DNA of 64,000 bases, from the NCBI GenBank assembly GCA_022577435.1, contig JAKOON010000039.1, positions 1,460,501-1,524,500 on the forward strand, written 5' to 3'. The position numbers and the translations under genes were made by a program. Below are positions 49,391 to 61,492 of this stretch, piece by piece (positions within the stretch are counted from its first letter, which is position 1; each line of letters starts with the position of its first letter). Under the pieces are notes generated by a model that searched no databases, had not been told where the DNA came from, and worked only from the letters and a program-made list of their open reading frames with translations. Source of the DNA: Embiotoca jacksoni (Eukaryota > Chordata > Actinopteri > Embiotocidae).

Positions 49391-50239
49391 GCAGACTACT
49401 GGCCCAAACAATAACGCCTATCGTTATTTATACCACCTCTAGAGGGCGCTTAACTTTCAAAACACAACTGTGTCCTCATAAGCTGCTTGCAAAAATGACT
49501 TGTGGGGTCATTTGTCTGAGGAGAACAGTCTCCTTAAATCAGCTAATACTCATTTCGATTTGCTTTACTTCTCCACTCGGCACATAATACTTCTTGCAAC
49601 AAGGAATACAAAAAAAAAAAAAAAAGTGTTTTCCATTTTATCTGCCACTTGCAAGATATGTAAAGCAGAATTGCGTTGGATTACTTTAAGGAATTTATCT
49701 GGTCTACAATAATATGATGCAAAGGATGAGGCTGCTGCTGCTGCTGCTGCTTTGGCCCTGAGTGGCCTGCAAACTGGGATGATAAAGCCTAAGCTGCTGG
49801 GAGCCACGAGGGTCTGGTTGTTTTTCTGCTGCTTTCTGGTGCAAGGACAGAGTACAAATGTGTGTGACAATGGATGGATTCACACTTTTGGAAATAAACT
49901 CCTAATGCAAACAGAAAGAAAATAACTGTTCTCATAGAGTGTGGTTATTATTTGGATATTTGGCAGTCTTATAATCACACAAGCCGTGTGTCAGGATCTG
50001 CTGCACATATAACTGGACACCTAGATTTTCATTATTAATCCCGTGTCTGATCTTTTAATGGTTTTTTTTTCATCCATCTGGAATATAAACATAAAAGTTG
50101 TCAGTTTTTGCATTTCCCTTATTACAAAATAAAAGTCATCCTGCCTCCTTTTACCACCTTCACAATGAATTGACACGTGTTTAGTCATATTTCAGCTTGA
50201 AAGTGACACATCCAGCGTTTTGAGATTTTCCTTGCCAAG
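49391..50239. other. Single-copy DNA with a (GCT)7 repeat
   Basis: Seven GCT units at 49731-49751 and an A run near 49610-49625. On the minus strand the repeat reads as Ala in a 101-codon frame without other gene features. Confidence 0.45.
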
Positions 50240-50480
50240 AGGGTGACATGTCACGCCCCGTCCTGACTGACAACATGCAGGGAGATGAGCTGGAATAAAT
50301 CAAACGCGCGCCCGTCGTGTCACAGCCAGCGAGTCAAAGGGAGGCTCGCTTTCCCACTGCCACAGTGCTGCATGGTACGTTATCCTGACAAGCAAGGCCG
50401 GTACGACCAGCAGCGTGTCGAAAAGAGTCACGTAAGGACCCGCGCTCCCCAACGCTGAAAACTAACAGACTGTCGTCGTG
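50240..50480. promoter_or_regulatory. CpG-rich patch, possible promoter or regulatory region
   Basis: About 20 CpG in 230 bases, including AACGCGCGCCCGTCG, well above the flanks. No TATA box, start site or coding exon is evident. Confidence 0.3.
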
Positions 50481-52460
50481 TCATGCTGCTGCAGCGGACC
50501 CTTTTTTTTTTATTTTTTTATTTTTTTTGCTCGGAGCGTGTAAAGACAAAGCCAGGACTGCGGTCTGTATGCGTTGCACTTCCGACAAGAAATGAACAGC
50601 AGAAAAGGGGACGCATGGAGAGCCACGGGCAGAGCCGTACGCCAGTCGGACCCCTTCAAACGTTAACTGCCCGTAGCTGTGTCACCTATGTCACGCCGAA
50701 GTGAGGAGAGGGTGCGTTTATAAGGGGAGATGAGGGAAGGGGTGAGGAGGGCTGCCTGAGGGCACGACATAAGAAGAGGGATACAAGTGTGCACGGAGAA
50801 ACAACGAGTCAGGCTTGGTCATTGTATAAATGTAGGAGGAGGATTTTTTTTTTTTTTAATTGTCTGGAGAGAAACAATTGACAATGATGGATGGATATGC
50901 TGAAGCAGTGCTTTCAGAGTATCTGCCTTCTTTTTAAAGTCAATTTTTTTTTTCATGGTCATATATCTCAGCTAAATAGTAGTTGAGAGGGAAAAGTAAA
51001 AACAAAAAAATAATAATTATGAAATGGCTAAGGCTGTGTTGAGCCAAGCATCTGCCCTACATAAAAAAAAAATATATAGTCTTCTTCAATAAGCCCAACT
51101 CAACACAGAATGCCAGTAAAAGTAAATAGAAAACATGAATAAGTAAGTAAAATGAAATGCAGCAATGCACATTGGTCAGTCACGCGAGGTACATTATGAT
51201 GCTTTATCCTGTCCATGGTGTGATAACTGCAGCATGTTAAATTGTCATGCGTTGTCCCAACGTATCATACGCCACGATTCAATGCTGTGGCACCTGATAA
51301 ACCTTCGATCTCAACAATCTGTAACCCACGCGGCCTTCCTGGATCTTATTTCGTCATCTGCCGCCTGAAACATCACACCTGCATCCAATCCACTGGTATG
51401 GTTGTGAGGATGGCCACTTAGATTAGTCCACCAAAGAAATGTCACATCCACACAAGGTTGGAATTCCTCAAATCCTGTAATGCTCTGACTTTTATTGCAG
51501 TGCCATTAGTTGACATTTATTTTTTTTGGAGGAATTTACAATGAAATGTTGGCACACAAGTTGAAGAATGTTAGTAATTATTTGACTTCTTCTATGAACT
51601 TAACATTTCAATCGGTCCAATACAATGACTCGCAGTCTTGGCTAATTTCTGTCTGATAATTGTAACTTTATACATCCGCATTTACATTTTCAAGATATTA
51701 TAACTGTTAGGCATTTGTTAGTTTTCTTTGAGAAATAAAAATTAGTCTGTAGCTTAAATATTCAACAAAATAAATTGGTATTCTCTACTCACGTTAACAC
51801 CTGCAAACTGTTCTGTACACGCACGGTCTGACCTGCTGGCCACAGAGCAGCTCAAGGACACCACTGTGTTGTAAAAAAAAAAAGGGGAGGTGCACTTTTT
51901 CCCCACCAAGAATGCGATGCTTAGAAAACCTCAGGTATTATTTGGCCCTATTAAAGCTGCCATAACTTTTTCACAATAAGTGTTTCACACACGTGACGAT
52001 GGCACGATCCTTTAGAAAGTTTGCCTTGGGAGAGCATCAAATAAATGCATCAAAGAAGGACGCTACATACATCCTGGAAAACCGTGTTCTTGTCCAGCTT
52101 ATACTGCAGCATTACAGAAAACCAGGATGCAAAGAGTTTGCGTGGAGCTGCACAGCGTCGGTCGCACGCGTGCGAATTCTCGTCCACCATCATCACAGGC
52201 GACAGACCCGCTGCTTATGGAGGAGTAAAGAAAGGCTGCAAATGTTACTCTGAGCTTGTGCTCACGCGCCGCTGACAAAACCGACTGTCTGACAAATGTA
52301 GTTCTGACTGGGGTGGTGGGTGTTAGTGTGACGGGCAATGCGACAGGGACAGAGGTGGACACAAACGGTCAGATTCGTAGTCCAAAAAAAACAAGACACG
52401 CACATGTCTCTTGGCAGCAGATCAAACGTGGGAGGACTGTAATCCCGCGTGGAGTCACCG
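50481..52460. other. Single-copy DNA, no gene seen
   Basis: T runs near 50502-50528 and 50845-50858. A 67-codon plus-strand frame at 51165-51368 has no recognised family. Confidence 0.4.
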
Positions 52461-52790
52461 AGAAGAAGAAGAAAAAAAAAAAGCAGCAGAGTCTCCTGAC
52501 GGCAGACGAAAAGGCAGAAAACAAAGAGAGGGATGGAGCACTGGCGCAAAACAAGCTCTGCCAGGAACTGGCGCTTCGAGGCTCGTGCCTTCAGATGGGG
52601 AGGGGGGAAACATCGAAATCTGACTCAATACAGAGGGAATTATTTAAAGGATAATGCAGATGGAGAGCGAGAAAGGAAGCTTGGAGGCGGGCAGGAGATA
52701 GTGGGGAAGATGAGGACGGAAAGACGCGAGGCACAAAGGGAGGGAGGTGTCGAAGTGGCTGGTGAAGAATGGCAGCTGCAAAAATCGGGG
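52461..52790 (+). repeat. Purine-rich (GA) tract
   Basis: The plus strand is strongly A/G biased for more than 300 bases (GAGAAGAAGAAG at 52461, then AGAGCGAGAAAGGAAG and GAAGATGAGGACGGAAAG). The bias keeps frames open on both strands, so the 60-140 codon frames here are not evidence for genes. Mirror-like purine runs can adopt triplex DNA. Confidence 0.6.
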
Positions 52791-53636
52791 GATTGCGGAG
52801 TAAAAACACAAAATGTAGGGCAGCAAGAAGTTATAAAAAAAAAAACAGGGGAAGTTGCTTCCCGTCCTTGCGAGATAATTAGCATGTTCGTGCCCTTAAA
52901 CAAGGCATTGAACCACCACTTTCTCGTCTGGAGCTGCACACCGTCCAGCAGCTGAAGGCTGCGGGTGTGCTGGGGCGCTCTCCCATGTGAGCAGCCGACT
53001 CCCCCTGCAAGCAGCTTATTACCTCACAGGCTATCCAGCAGTAAATAAAAATACACTCTTGCAGCAGCGGTGTGCAACTCCAGTCGCAACGGCACTTTAT
53101 CAACGTGCATTTCTTGGCCCTCAGCCTTGGATGAACTTTCCGCAGGTATTTGGTGCAGGTCTTGGTTTGCTGAGGAGCTGTTGCATGTGCGCTGGTAGAT
53201 GCTTCGTCGCATCAAGGTGGGGCTGGAAGCGAGGGTGTAAAGATGTTGCGGCAGAACTGGAAACGGTGCGTGGAAATGTGGAAACAGTGAGGCCAAACCT
53301 GAGACAGTCTGCGGGATCTGAAATGAGCTTGTCCTGGAACTTCTGCGACACATGTTGTTACTTTTTAATCACAGCTTTATTTAGATTCATTCATGTGGGC
53401 AACATAAATCTGCAAAATAACAACGTGAGGATGTCATATCTACACAGCATAAACCACTCAGAGATGATAAATGATAACTTTGAATTATCTTTACCTCTCA
53501 CGGGCAACACTAAACACATTTTTGGAATAACTTCGCACGATCAAGAGCAACTGGTTTGTGAAAGAGAGGAGGTTGTGTGACCAAAATTGCACCTTTATTT
53601 TCTCAATCTTCATCCCAGATACATTCTCTGTGGTGT
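52791..53636. other. Single-copy DNA, no gene established
   Basis: Contains a 197-codon plus-strand frame (52987-53580) overlapping a 109-codon minus frame. The translation shows no recognised domain. Confidence 0.35.
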
Positions 53637-53637
53637 C

Positions 53638-53672
<35 letters not shown>
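53637..53672. repeat. (ATA)12 microsatellite
   Basis: Twelve uninterrupted ATA/TAA units. Confidence 0.97.
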
Positions 53673-53783
53673 TACACCTTCTGTTTCCTTACTCCTATTT
53701 GGGTTTAATAATTACACTTTGTGGACCCATCAATTATTTTCCAACATCCCTCCCTATTTCGAATCTATGGCACTGCAATACTG

Positions 53784-53821
53784 CTTCCTCCTGGTTCCTC
53801 CTGGTTCCTCCTGGTTCCTCC
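53784..53821. repeat. 10-bp minisatellite (CTGGTTCCTC)
   Basis: Nearly four tandem copies of a 10-base unit, identical between copies except at the edges. Confidence 0.95.
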
Positions 53822-54891
53822 TTTTCCCATCGCTTTGGTGCCTTTGTTGGAACAACTGATGACACTCTTTCAGCTCACTTCTTATATGGATAACTCGACT
53901 GATCAGGTGATGCGATGCTACACATCGCTGCGGGTGCTTTTTGAACTTAAGTTGGTGGTAGCGATGGAGAGGATGAGATGCATCCACCCGCCCACATCGG
54001 GTTCAATTCCAGGCTCTTTTGATGTTTTAAAATTTCATGCCTGGGTTTTAATTTGTCACCAGGGAGCATATTATACCTAAAGTCCAATTTATTTTTGGAT
54101 CAGCGGATCTGCGGGGTATCAGTTTTTAGCCCGATTTTCCGATTAATCCCACCAAGCTGGGATTCTTTGCAAAATAAAATCTGTGTCCAGTGTGTCTTCA
54201 GTAGTCTTGTGTGATAGGAAAAGAGTTAAAAATGTGTGTGTGAGTGGGTGGGGAGGGGATATAGAGGCAGAATAATGACACTGGGAGGTTGTGTGGGCAT
54301 AACATGTGCTTGGCTTCGTGTGAGTAATGTGCTCCTTCGACAATGGTGATGGTGATGGTATGTTTGCACAAGGTGATTTTGCTCTTTTCTTTTTCTTTAT
54401 CATTGTAAAAGCAACAGCCAGGATTTACAAAGGCTGTGAAAATACAAAAAAATAATAATGGTGTCCTTGTCGTTTGAGTAAACAAGACATTTCATCAAAA
54501 AATATCTTACTGTGAGTAACATAACAACATAACCAAGTGGAGCTAAAGTATTGTTCTTAGAGAGACACTTGTGATTGATATCTAAATGCCACAGATGTAC
54601 ACACGTGTAAGTTATTTCTCCTGGACCAGATAGATGTGTTTAAATGATATATGTGACATTTCCCCAAGGAGACCCATTTTAAAAGAGTAATCCATTTTTT
54701 ATTTTTTTTTGTCACAAACCACTGAGACCAAACACAATGAAAGGCACTCACTCATTGTCTTTCACCTTAATTAAGCCATCCATCACTCGCTGTCTGATGT
54801 GAGGGAATAGTCCGGGGCAGAGGCATGAGGAGACAGTGGGAGTAAACTCCTACCAAGCTCTCTAGCGTGGGCATCATTAAAAGTTAAAATG
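53822..54891. other. Single-copy DNA, possible degraded SINE
   Basis: A GGGTTCAATTCC near 53999 resembles a Pol III box B, preceded by TGGTAGCGATGGAG, but there is no recognisable box A or SINE tail. Left unassigned. Confidence 0.3.
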
Positions 54892-54921
54892 TTTTTTTTT
54901 TTTTTTTTTCTTCTTCTTCTT
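54892..54921. repeat. T18 plus (CTT)4 tract
   Basis: Eighteen T followed by CTT units. Confidence 0.93.
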
Positions 54922-55268
54922 TGGTGAAATTCCTTGGGAGTGTTTGTTGTCCTGCGCGCTCGGAGGTGTTTGCGAGAAATGACAAACAGTCCAGCAGGGA
55001 TGTGAACCGACAAGCAGACAATCAAACGGAAAAAGAAGGAAGAGGAAAATGAAGCTGGGCTTCACCGCCGCGGTGGACGATCAGGGCGTCACTCGTTTGT
55101 GCCGAGCTGTTTCCTTCCCCTGTCAGTCATCCAGCCAAGGAGCTGCGTATATCTGTGCATGGCCTCCTGCTGGGATAGCACACATTGAAATGTCTTTTTG
55201 TGGACACAGTGGCATCGTGTCAAACACAGATAATCAAACACACTTGGGCAGACATTTGTAGAAAGGGA
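54922..55268. other. Single-copy DNA, no gene seen
   Basis: A few CpG near 55060-55090. No supported exon. Confidence 0.4.
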
Positions 55269-55291
55269 TACACACACACACACACACACAA
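55269..55291. repeat. (CA)11 microsatellite
   Basis: Eleven CA units. Confidence 0.95.
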
Positions 55292-58200
55292 GGTCTCAGC
55301 TTTGTCATTTAACTCCCCAGAGATTTATCCCGTTTTCTCCTGAGAGGCAGTCCTCACTGTCTGCCACTGATCTGATCAAACAAACCGGAATATATTTTGC
55401 TGAATTTAGGTCTCAAATTTGTCAAAATCACTGCAGCTTCCATGCCTCGAACCACACTGAAGCATGTCACTCACTATTACTGAGCGATGAAGCCAGACAA
55501 AACACAGCAGGTGCGAGCGGAGACGTAAGTCAACACTGAAGGTGAACGTGTGTACGATGGTGTTAGGGGGAAGCGTTTTTTTTTTTTTTTTTTTCTAAAC
55601 ATATTCTGTCAAGGCGCAAGCATCATATCCAGCCACCTTAACATGTGTCACCCGTCACTCAGGACTCCATCATCGTTGCATCCACTGAAGATCACTGACG
55701 ACTCGAGACGTCGCAGCCTTCGTATTAAAAAAAACAGGCCGCGTGTGGAGGTCACAGCGAGGTTTGTGATGCCGAGCGTCGTCTCAGTCTGTCTGCCACA
55801 TTTTCTGTCACTTTACGTGTCATTGCTCTGACACAATCGGAAGATGATTCAGATGATGTCATGTTGAGTGTGTCTGGAGCAACGCAGATTAAAATGAGAA
55901 ACAGAACCAAATAGAACCACGCAGCTCTGTGAGGCCTTAATTAGGCGAAGACTGGCTTTGAGCTGAATGCTAACATGCTCACAATAACAGTGCTGACAAG
56001 ATGATATCCTGTTCATAATCTTAGGTTAGTGTGTAAGCATGCAAGTTGAAGCTAATGGAGTCTCGTTATTTTTTTCAGTTTTTTTTTTTTTTGGTCATAA
56101 ACCTTTTCAAATGAATGTTTCATTTAATAAAATCCTAATTTCGAGAATATCTAAAGTGAAAATGTGCCACTTTTTGTGCGGATGTTCCACTCCCTCGAGC
56201 GATGCCACGAGCACGGTTGACAGAAATACATATTTCTCTTCATTAATCTAAGCCTATATTGCGTAACCATTCACTTATGTTCGCGTGTGGGCACATACAT
56301 GTTTTGCATTACCTACAATATGATCATAAATGCCTTTAAAATATGAATCAGTTATGTTCCAAAAGGTTGGCATTTCACTGAAACAATAAAGCAAGGTACG
56401 TCCGTAGCCTTTAGAAGCAGCCCTGTTAATATCCTGCAGAAACGCCTCACCGGACAATGACACCATGCTGTTTATTGTTAATTTCCTTTTCTCATCCTTG
56501 AAAATCTACGCATTTATTAAGAGTAATAACAACCCCATTTGTCTGTCATGCTAAACCTTCCATAGTCCCCTCGCCTTCTTGATTTCCCTGCAGAGTCGTG
56601 CTTCATTTGGAGCGCAGCGTGGTGTGGGCGTCAAGCCATATGCACACCTATGACCGTATTAACCTCGCCGATTGTTCACCAGCCACCAGAGTGAGATTAT
56701 ACCACCCAGCCCTTTCACTTTCAAAGCTCAGCACTTACGGGATGATCCGGAACTGCAAAACCATGTAGGCACCGATCCGCAGACAATATGGGGGGGAGAG
56801 GGGCGGTAGATGGGAGAGGGTAAAGGTCGCTCGTTCATCAATTTGTTATCCCACAAGTAACATCGGCGTGCTGCGTGTTCGTGCCTTTCTCCGTCTCTCT
56901 TCTGAGGAACTCCCGCATACGTAACGCACCTGAAGACACATGTGGGTGTTCACAAGGGAAGAAATTCAGGAAACTTTCAAGCTTGCGCAAAAGTAAAAAA
57001 AAAAGAGATTTGTGTCTTTGCTCAGGCCTCTGAGAAGGACTCAACAGTTGCAGCTTCAATCTGTTGATGTAAAGAACAATTATATTTCCAGCCATGAAAA
57101 AAAAAATGTAATGTTCCAGTTTCATCTGGCACACTAAGCTGCTATCGAAATGACTGTGTTTTTTGGTAAACACTATCATCAGTGCCCTTTGGGGGACTTT
57201 AAAAATCCAACTCAACAGTTTGGAGTAAATCTAAGCTGCAACAAAGAGGCTAACTCATGCTGATAATCCAACAGTCCTGAAGTGGAGAAGTGACCACCGG
57301 GGGATATAAGCAGTTTCCTCATTAGTATGGCGAATACTGCGTGGTGGACTTGTTTCAAAAACAAACAGCAAAAACCTGCTGGAATGAAAGTCATGATATT
57401 GCAGTTTTTAGTCATAAGCCTGCACTGCAGCTGGGCGTATATAACAGCCTTTAAAACCTCAACAGTTGATGCGGAATATCTCCTAAAGTGAGACTTGACT
57501 TGTGAATCATTCCGAAGTCCCAAAGTGGCAGTGATTTTATTCAGAGATTTGAACACGTGCCAAAATAAAACGCAAAGATGAGCCTCAATCACTGCCTAAC
57601 AGGAGATCATCTCATTCATGCAGTGCTCATGGATGCCATTTGTTTTGTATGAAGTGTACTAAATATTTAGGACAAATACTCGAAGCGGGGTCAAGATATT
57701 CTTCAGATGTTCTTCTCCCGCCGCATACACAATTTGCAGTGCATTTACCACTTCACTGGCTCCGCTCTCTGAAGCCGCCACTTGTTTTGATCGCTATTCG
57801 GCTTGCTTGTTTGTCGATCTGAATGTGAGGCCGTTGTCGAATGTTGCCCAGTAAATTGCACCAGTACCATGAATTCAGACTGCCGTGAACTCCCGAAGGA
57901 TTTGCATGAAATTAACTCAAACAGCAGATACAGGATTGTCTCTGACAATAGAGGCTGTTTGACCAATACTTCAAAGAAGATATTTGATAATCTGGCAACG
58001 GTTATCTTCTCCGGGTACGTCACCGAGGAAATGAAAGAGTGAGTAAGAATGAGTGAACGAGTCCATTGTCTCCCGCTGAGCCGGGGCCGGGGCTTTACAG
58101 GTAGGATATTTCCAGAGATAGAGCGAAAGGAGATTAATTTCTCAAAACACGTGTAGGTAGAATTAACCCTTGCGCTGCTGGGCGAGCTCGCGAACAACAC

Positions 58201-58834
58201 ATCAGTGACAGCACCGGTTGAATTGGTCGAGAAAAGTCTCACGCGTGGATTTGGAAATGGATCTCCACTTTGGAAACATACTCCGTAGCGCAGCTTCAGT
58301 GGCTCTTGTGCAATACGCTGGCATCTTTGTGTCTGCATCGCAGCATTTTCTGGTGAGTTGCCATTTCAATGATCACGCTTGACTTGGCGTGAATGGGGGA
58401 ATTGTCTCTATGTATTTTTTGCCTAAGGCCACTTCCCTCCACAGGCTGTTCAGGAGTAATGGTGTGTTACGTAAAAAGGGGGCCACACACACACGGCCCC
58501 CAGATACACCTGCGGAGGTAATGTCGGCTCGGGAGCAGGGGGACGGGTGAAGGGGGGAGGGGGTGGGCTGCAGTCCTTTGACATTGCTGTCACCCGGGAT
58601 GAATAGCTCTGCTAAATCACTTGGATGCTGTGATTCTGCCTGTGCAGTCTGATGCCGACCGGGTGGTGGACGCAACGAGCACTGAGACTGAGTGATGCCT
58701 CGTGTGATTAAATGTGACTTAATCACATCTGCATATGTTAATGAAAGATAGACTTATAGTACGTTCTGCCAAACAGCACTCTGTCATGTCCTTATTTGAC
58801 CAAAGAGACAACACGGGTATGGTTGCCTGGGGGA
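55292..58834. other. Single-copy DNA, no gene established
   Basis: T runs at 55576-55594 and 56078-56092. A 197-codon minus-strand frame (57745-58338) and 125/126-codon minus frames (56838-57592) have no recognised domain. A GC-containing stretch at 56580-56800 is open for about 56 codons but lacks convincing exon context. Confidence 0.35.
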
Positions 58835-58853
58835 TTTTTTTTTTTTTTTTTTT
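58835..58853. repeat. Poly-T tract (T19)
   Basis: Nineteen consecutive T. Confidence 0.93.
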
Positions 58854-59879
58854 CCTTTTTGCGTAGCCAGTCACACAGGCTTTGATTTGGTCTCTTCATT
58901 TTTTTTGTGTGTGTGTAATTGTAGCCGATTGATTAAAACATAACCATATCATAATAGAGGAGTGTATGCAACACCCATATGAACAAGTGGTCCCAGATAT
59001 AAAAGCGGGAGCTCGTCTGATCTGATTTTACACATCAAAGTGTGTTTAAAGGGCGAGGGGAGCACGGCCGCATGTGTGAGCGGAGTCGTATAAAGCCCTG
59101 TGTGGCTCCAGAAGGATGTCACTTGAAGACTACAAGTTTGAAAATGAAGAAAATCTGGGGTTATGGAGGCATAAAGGAGTGATCTTTACCAGACCTCTCT
59201 AACCCGCTCCAAGTCTCCGCTCGAGGCGAGCAGCTCAGGGCTACATCCGCCGCTACTCGCTCAACACAACCCCAAATCTCAGACTGAAATGTTGATGGGT
59301 TTAGAACATGCAAAAGAATGTGGGGACATAAAATGGTCTGTACGGTTCTCTGTGTGGACTGTCTGTCCGTTATGAGCGCCACGATAGAAATGGGCGCTGC
59401 CTTCAGCAGATTTTAAAAAGGACAGCGACAGCGTCCGCGTCCTTGTCCCGTTTTCCTTCAGATTCAAAACTACTAACGACTAAATCAATGCTCTGCAGTC
59501 TTTCAAGAAGTAAAAGCAACAAAAGAAGGAATAAGAGTCCTTATCTGACACTATAAGAAGACCAGTTTACTTCAATGAACTGCCTCAATAATTCAGGAAG
59601 TTCCACATGAAGTGGATGTTGCATATATGATTTGGACCTCGTGCAATGTGCTCTTAGGACGTGGCGGCGGCCATCTTAATGAGTTTGCAGCTTATCATCA
59701 CTCACAAGAGAAAGCAAATCAATCACTTCCCGCGCATAGTGATGGGAAAGAGCACAGAGAGAGCGAGAGAGACGGAGAGAAGTAGACATGTGACGAGAGA
59801 AAGCCCGTCAGTCCTCGGGTGTTGTTTACCACAACAGCCCTCTGCCAAGGATTTTCCTGAGGGACACTTGTTTTAATAA
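58854..59879. other. Single-copy DNA, no gene seen
   Basis: No recognised repeat or exon. Confidence 0.4.
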
Positions 59880-60420
59880 AAACGGGCCCCATATTAAATT
59901 CTAATCCATTAGTGTGGCTGGCGAGCTCCGGCGATGCTTTATCAAACCATTGGAATAGATGAATGTTCCTTCATTATCGCGGCTGGACCGTTTCAATAAA
60001 CAGGGTCCAGTCCTCTCTCATGCCAGGGTGACGTTGGAATTCACAGCACACCTTTTCTGTGAATAATGCAGCTGTTTGTTATGAAAGCGCCTGCCAATTT
60101 ATTGCTAAAAAGGTTGTGTCAAGGACATTTTGACCATATGTGCCTTTATAGCGATGAGGTTATTTGACATCACCGAATCAATCATGCCATTGTCCCTCCC
60201 TCAATGACTTTGCATTACATTCCATCTTTTTTTTTTTTTTTTAGCATGAAATACATATATTTAAGAATTATCAAAAAGCTCACGTCACGATGAATGTGAC
60301 AGCCGCGGGGTGTCTTTCTATTAATTGCAGGTCAGAACCCCCATTTTGAGACGCAGACTTAATAACTGCAAGGCTGGCTGCTCATTAGTCACCTGATTTG
60401 TCAGTTTGTATTTTCACATC
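59880..60420. promoter_or_regulatory. Strong candidate conserved non-coding element
   Basis: A mostly repeat-free block, with one T18 tract at about 60225-60242, that combines TATTAAATTCTAATCCATTAG, a CCATTGG SOX/CCAAT-like site, paired GGAATAG / ATGTTCCTTCATTA TEAD-like sites, TTTATCA, TATTAATTGCAGG and GCTCATTAGTCACC. The mix of balanced composition and dense transcription-factor cores over more than 500 bp is characteristic of developmental enhancers, but conservation is not observable here. Confidence 0.35.
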
Positions 60421-60795
60421 ACTATCTTTCGTTTATTATGTTATAAAAGTATAGGTAGTAGTGGCTGCTGTCTGGAAATCACCAAGGAGTTAGGCCTCAG
60501 TGTGACGAGCAGGGATGAAGAACAGGACATCGATAACAGGAACTGGTGGCGGAGTGGATAATTAGCCTTAAAAAGGAACAAAGGATCAATACCTGCCCAC
60601 CTCATCCTCCCCACCACCCCGACATCCACCCCACCACCCCACCGCCAAGAGTTTGTTTGTGGGGAAAACGGGTCGAGGCACCCAGGTGCAGAACCATCAT
60701 CTTGCGCGGGTGACACAAGGACACCAGGGAGGCTCATCTATCAGGTTGGACTCAGAGACTGATAGAATGGATCTACTGTAATGGAAGTTCAGAAC
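60421..60795. other. Single-copy DNA, no gene seen
   Basis: Includes a C-rich CACCCCACC section near 60605-60650. No gene supported. Confidence 0.4.
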
Positions 60796-60860
60796 TTTTT
60801 TTTCTTTTTTCTTTTCTTTTCTTTCGTTTTAGGCTGGTGATGCAGCGTCGCTCGATTCCA

Positions 60861-60895
<35 letters not shown>
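60796..60895. repeat. T/C-rich tract and A34 homopolymer in inverted arrangement
   Basis: A T-rich tract (60797-60830, CTTTT-type units) is followed after about 30 unique bases by A34 at 60862-60895. The two arms are largely complementary and could form a snap-back. Alternatively, A34 may be the tail of an undetected retroposed copy. Confidence 0.85.
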
Positions 60896-60897
<2 letters not shown>

Positions 60898-61492
60898 TAC
60901 TTTGGGAGCCGTGTAGCACAAATGAAAGATAGCTGCAGTTGAAACTTTTCTATACCGTGTGCTAGTATGCTCATAAATCACACACTGAATGCATAGAATG
61001 TTCTGAGCACTTTTCACAAAGTATAGTGATATGTTGAAATGAGGAGAAAGCCACAATTATTTTACATTTTTCCTTATTAAATATATAGATCACAATGGCC
61101 AAGATGTAATGGACAGAGTATTGCAATGGATAATATATAGATATTCATTGCCATCTTTTATTTTGGTGTTCAAAATATTTTTGGGGGATTTCCTCTTCAC
61201 CCTAAACCTTAGCGTGAATCTATTTAAAATTCCTGGTGAAGACTAGTTTAAACAGAGGAAAACTTTTGGCAGTTATTTTGGTCCACGTGTGTGATTGACA
61301 GTGCACTTGAAATGATCTGAATTGTCACGACAAGGTAAATCCCAGCCATCTGGTACTGTGGGCAGATTAAAAGAAATGCCAGGAAAGATTTAGACACGCT
61401 CCACTACACTGGTCTGACTATCGCACTGTAACTAACTTCTTCACAGAAAGATTTATGTAAAAGTAGAGCAGGTTGTTGCAAATGTAATCTGG
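60896..61492. other. AT-rich single-copy DNA, no gene seen
   Basis: No recognised feature up to the transposon. Confidence 0.4.

Noticed and set aside
52987..53580. 197-codon plus-strand frame as a gene
   Set aside because: Overlapped by a 109-codon minus-strand frame, partly purine-biased, and no family similarity is evident.
53890..54060. Second tRNA-type SINE
   Set aside because: Only a box-B-like GGGTTCAATTCC is seen. No box A at the right distance and no recognisable tail.
56737..56750. 14-base minus-strand microexon (TTTGCAG acceptor, GTAAGT donor)
   Set aside because: Splice signals are good but the exon is only 14 bases and the surrounding sequence gives no support. Chance is more likely.
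57745..58338. 197-codon minus-strand frame as a gene
   Set aside because: No recognisable domain or codon pattern, no splice or promoter context, and shorter plus-strand frames overlap it. A frame this long is only mildly unexpected in the whole window.
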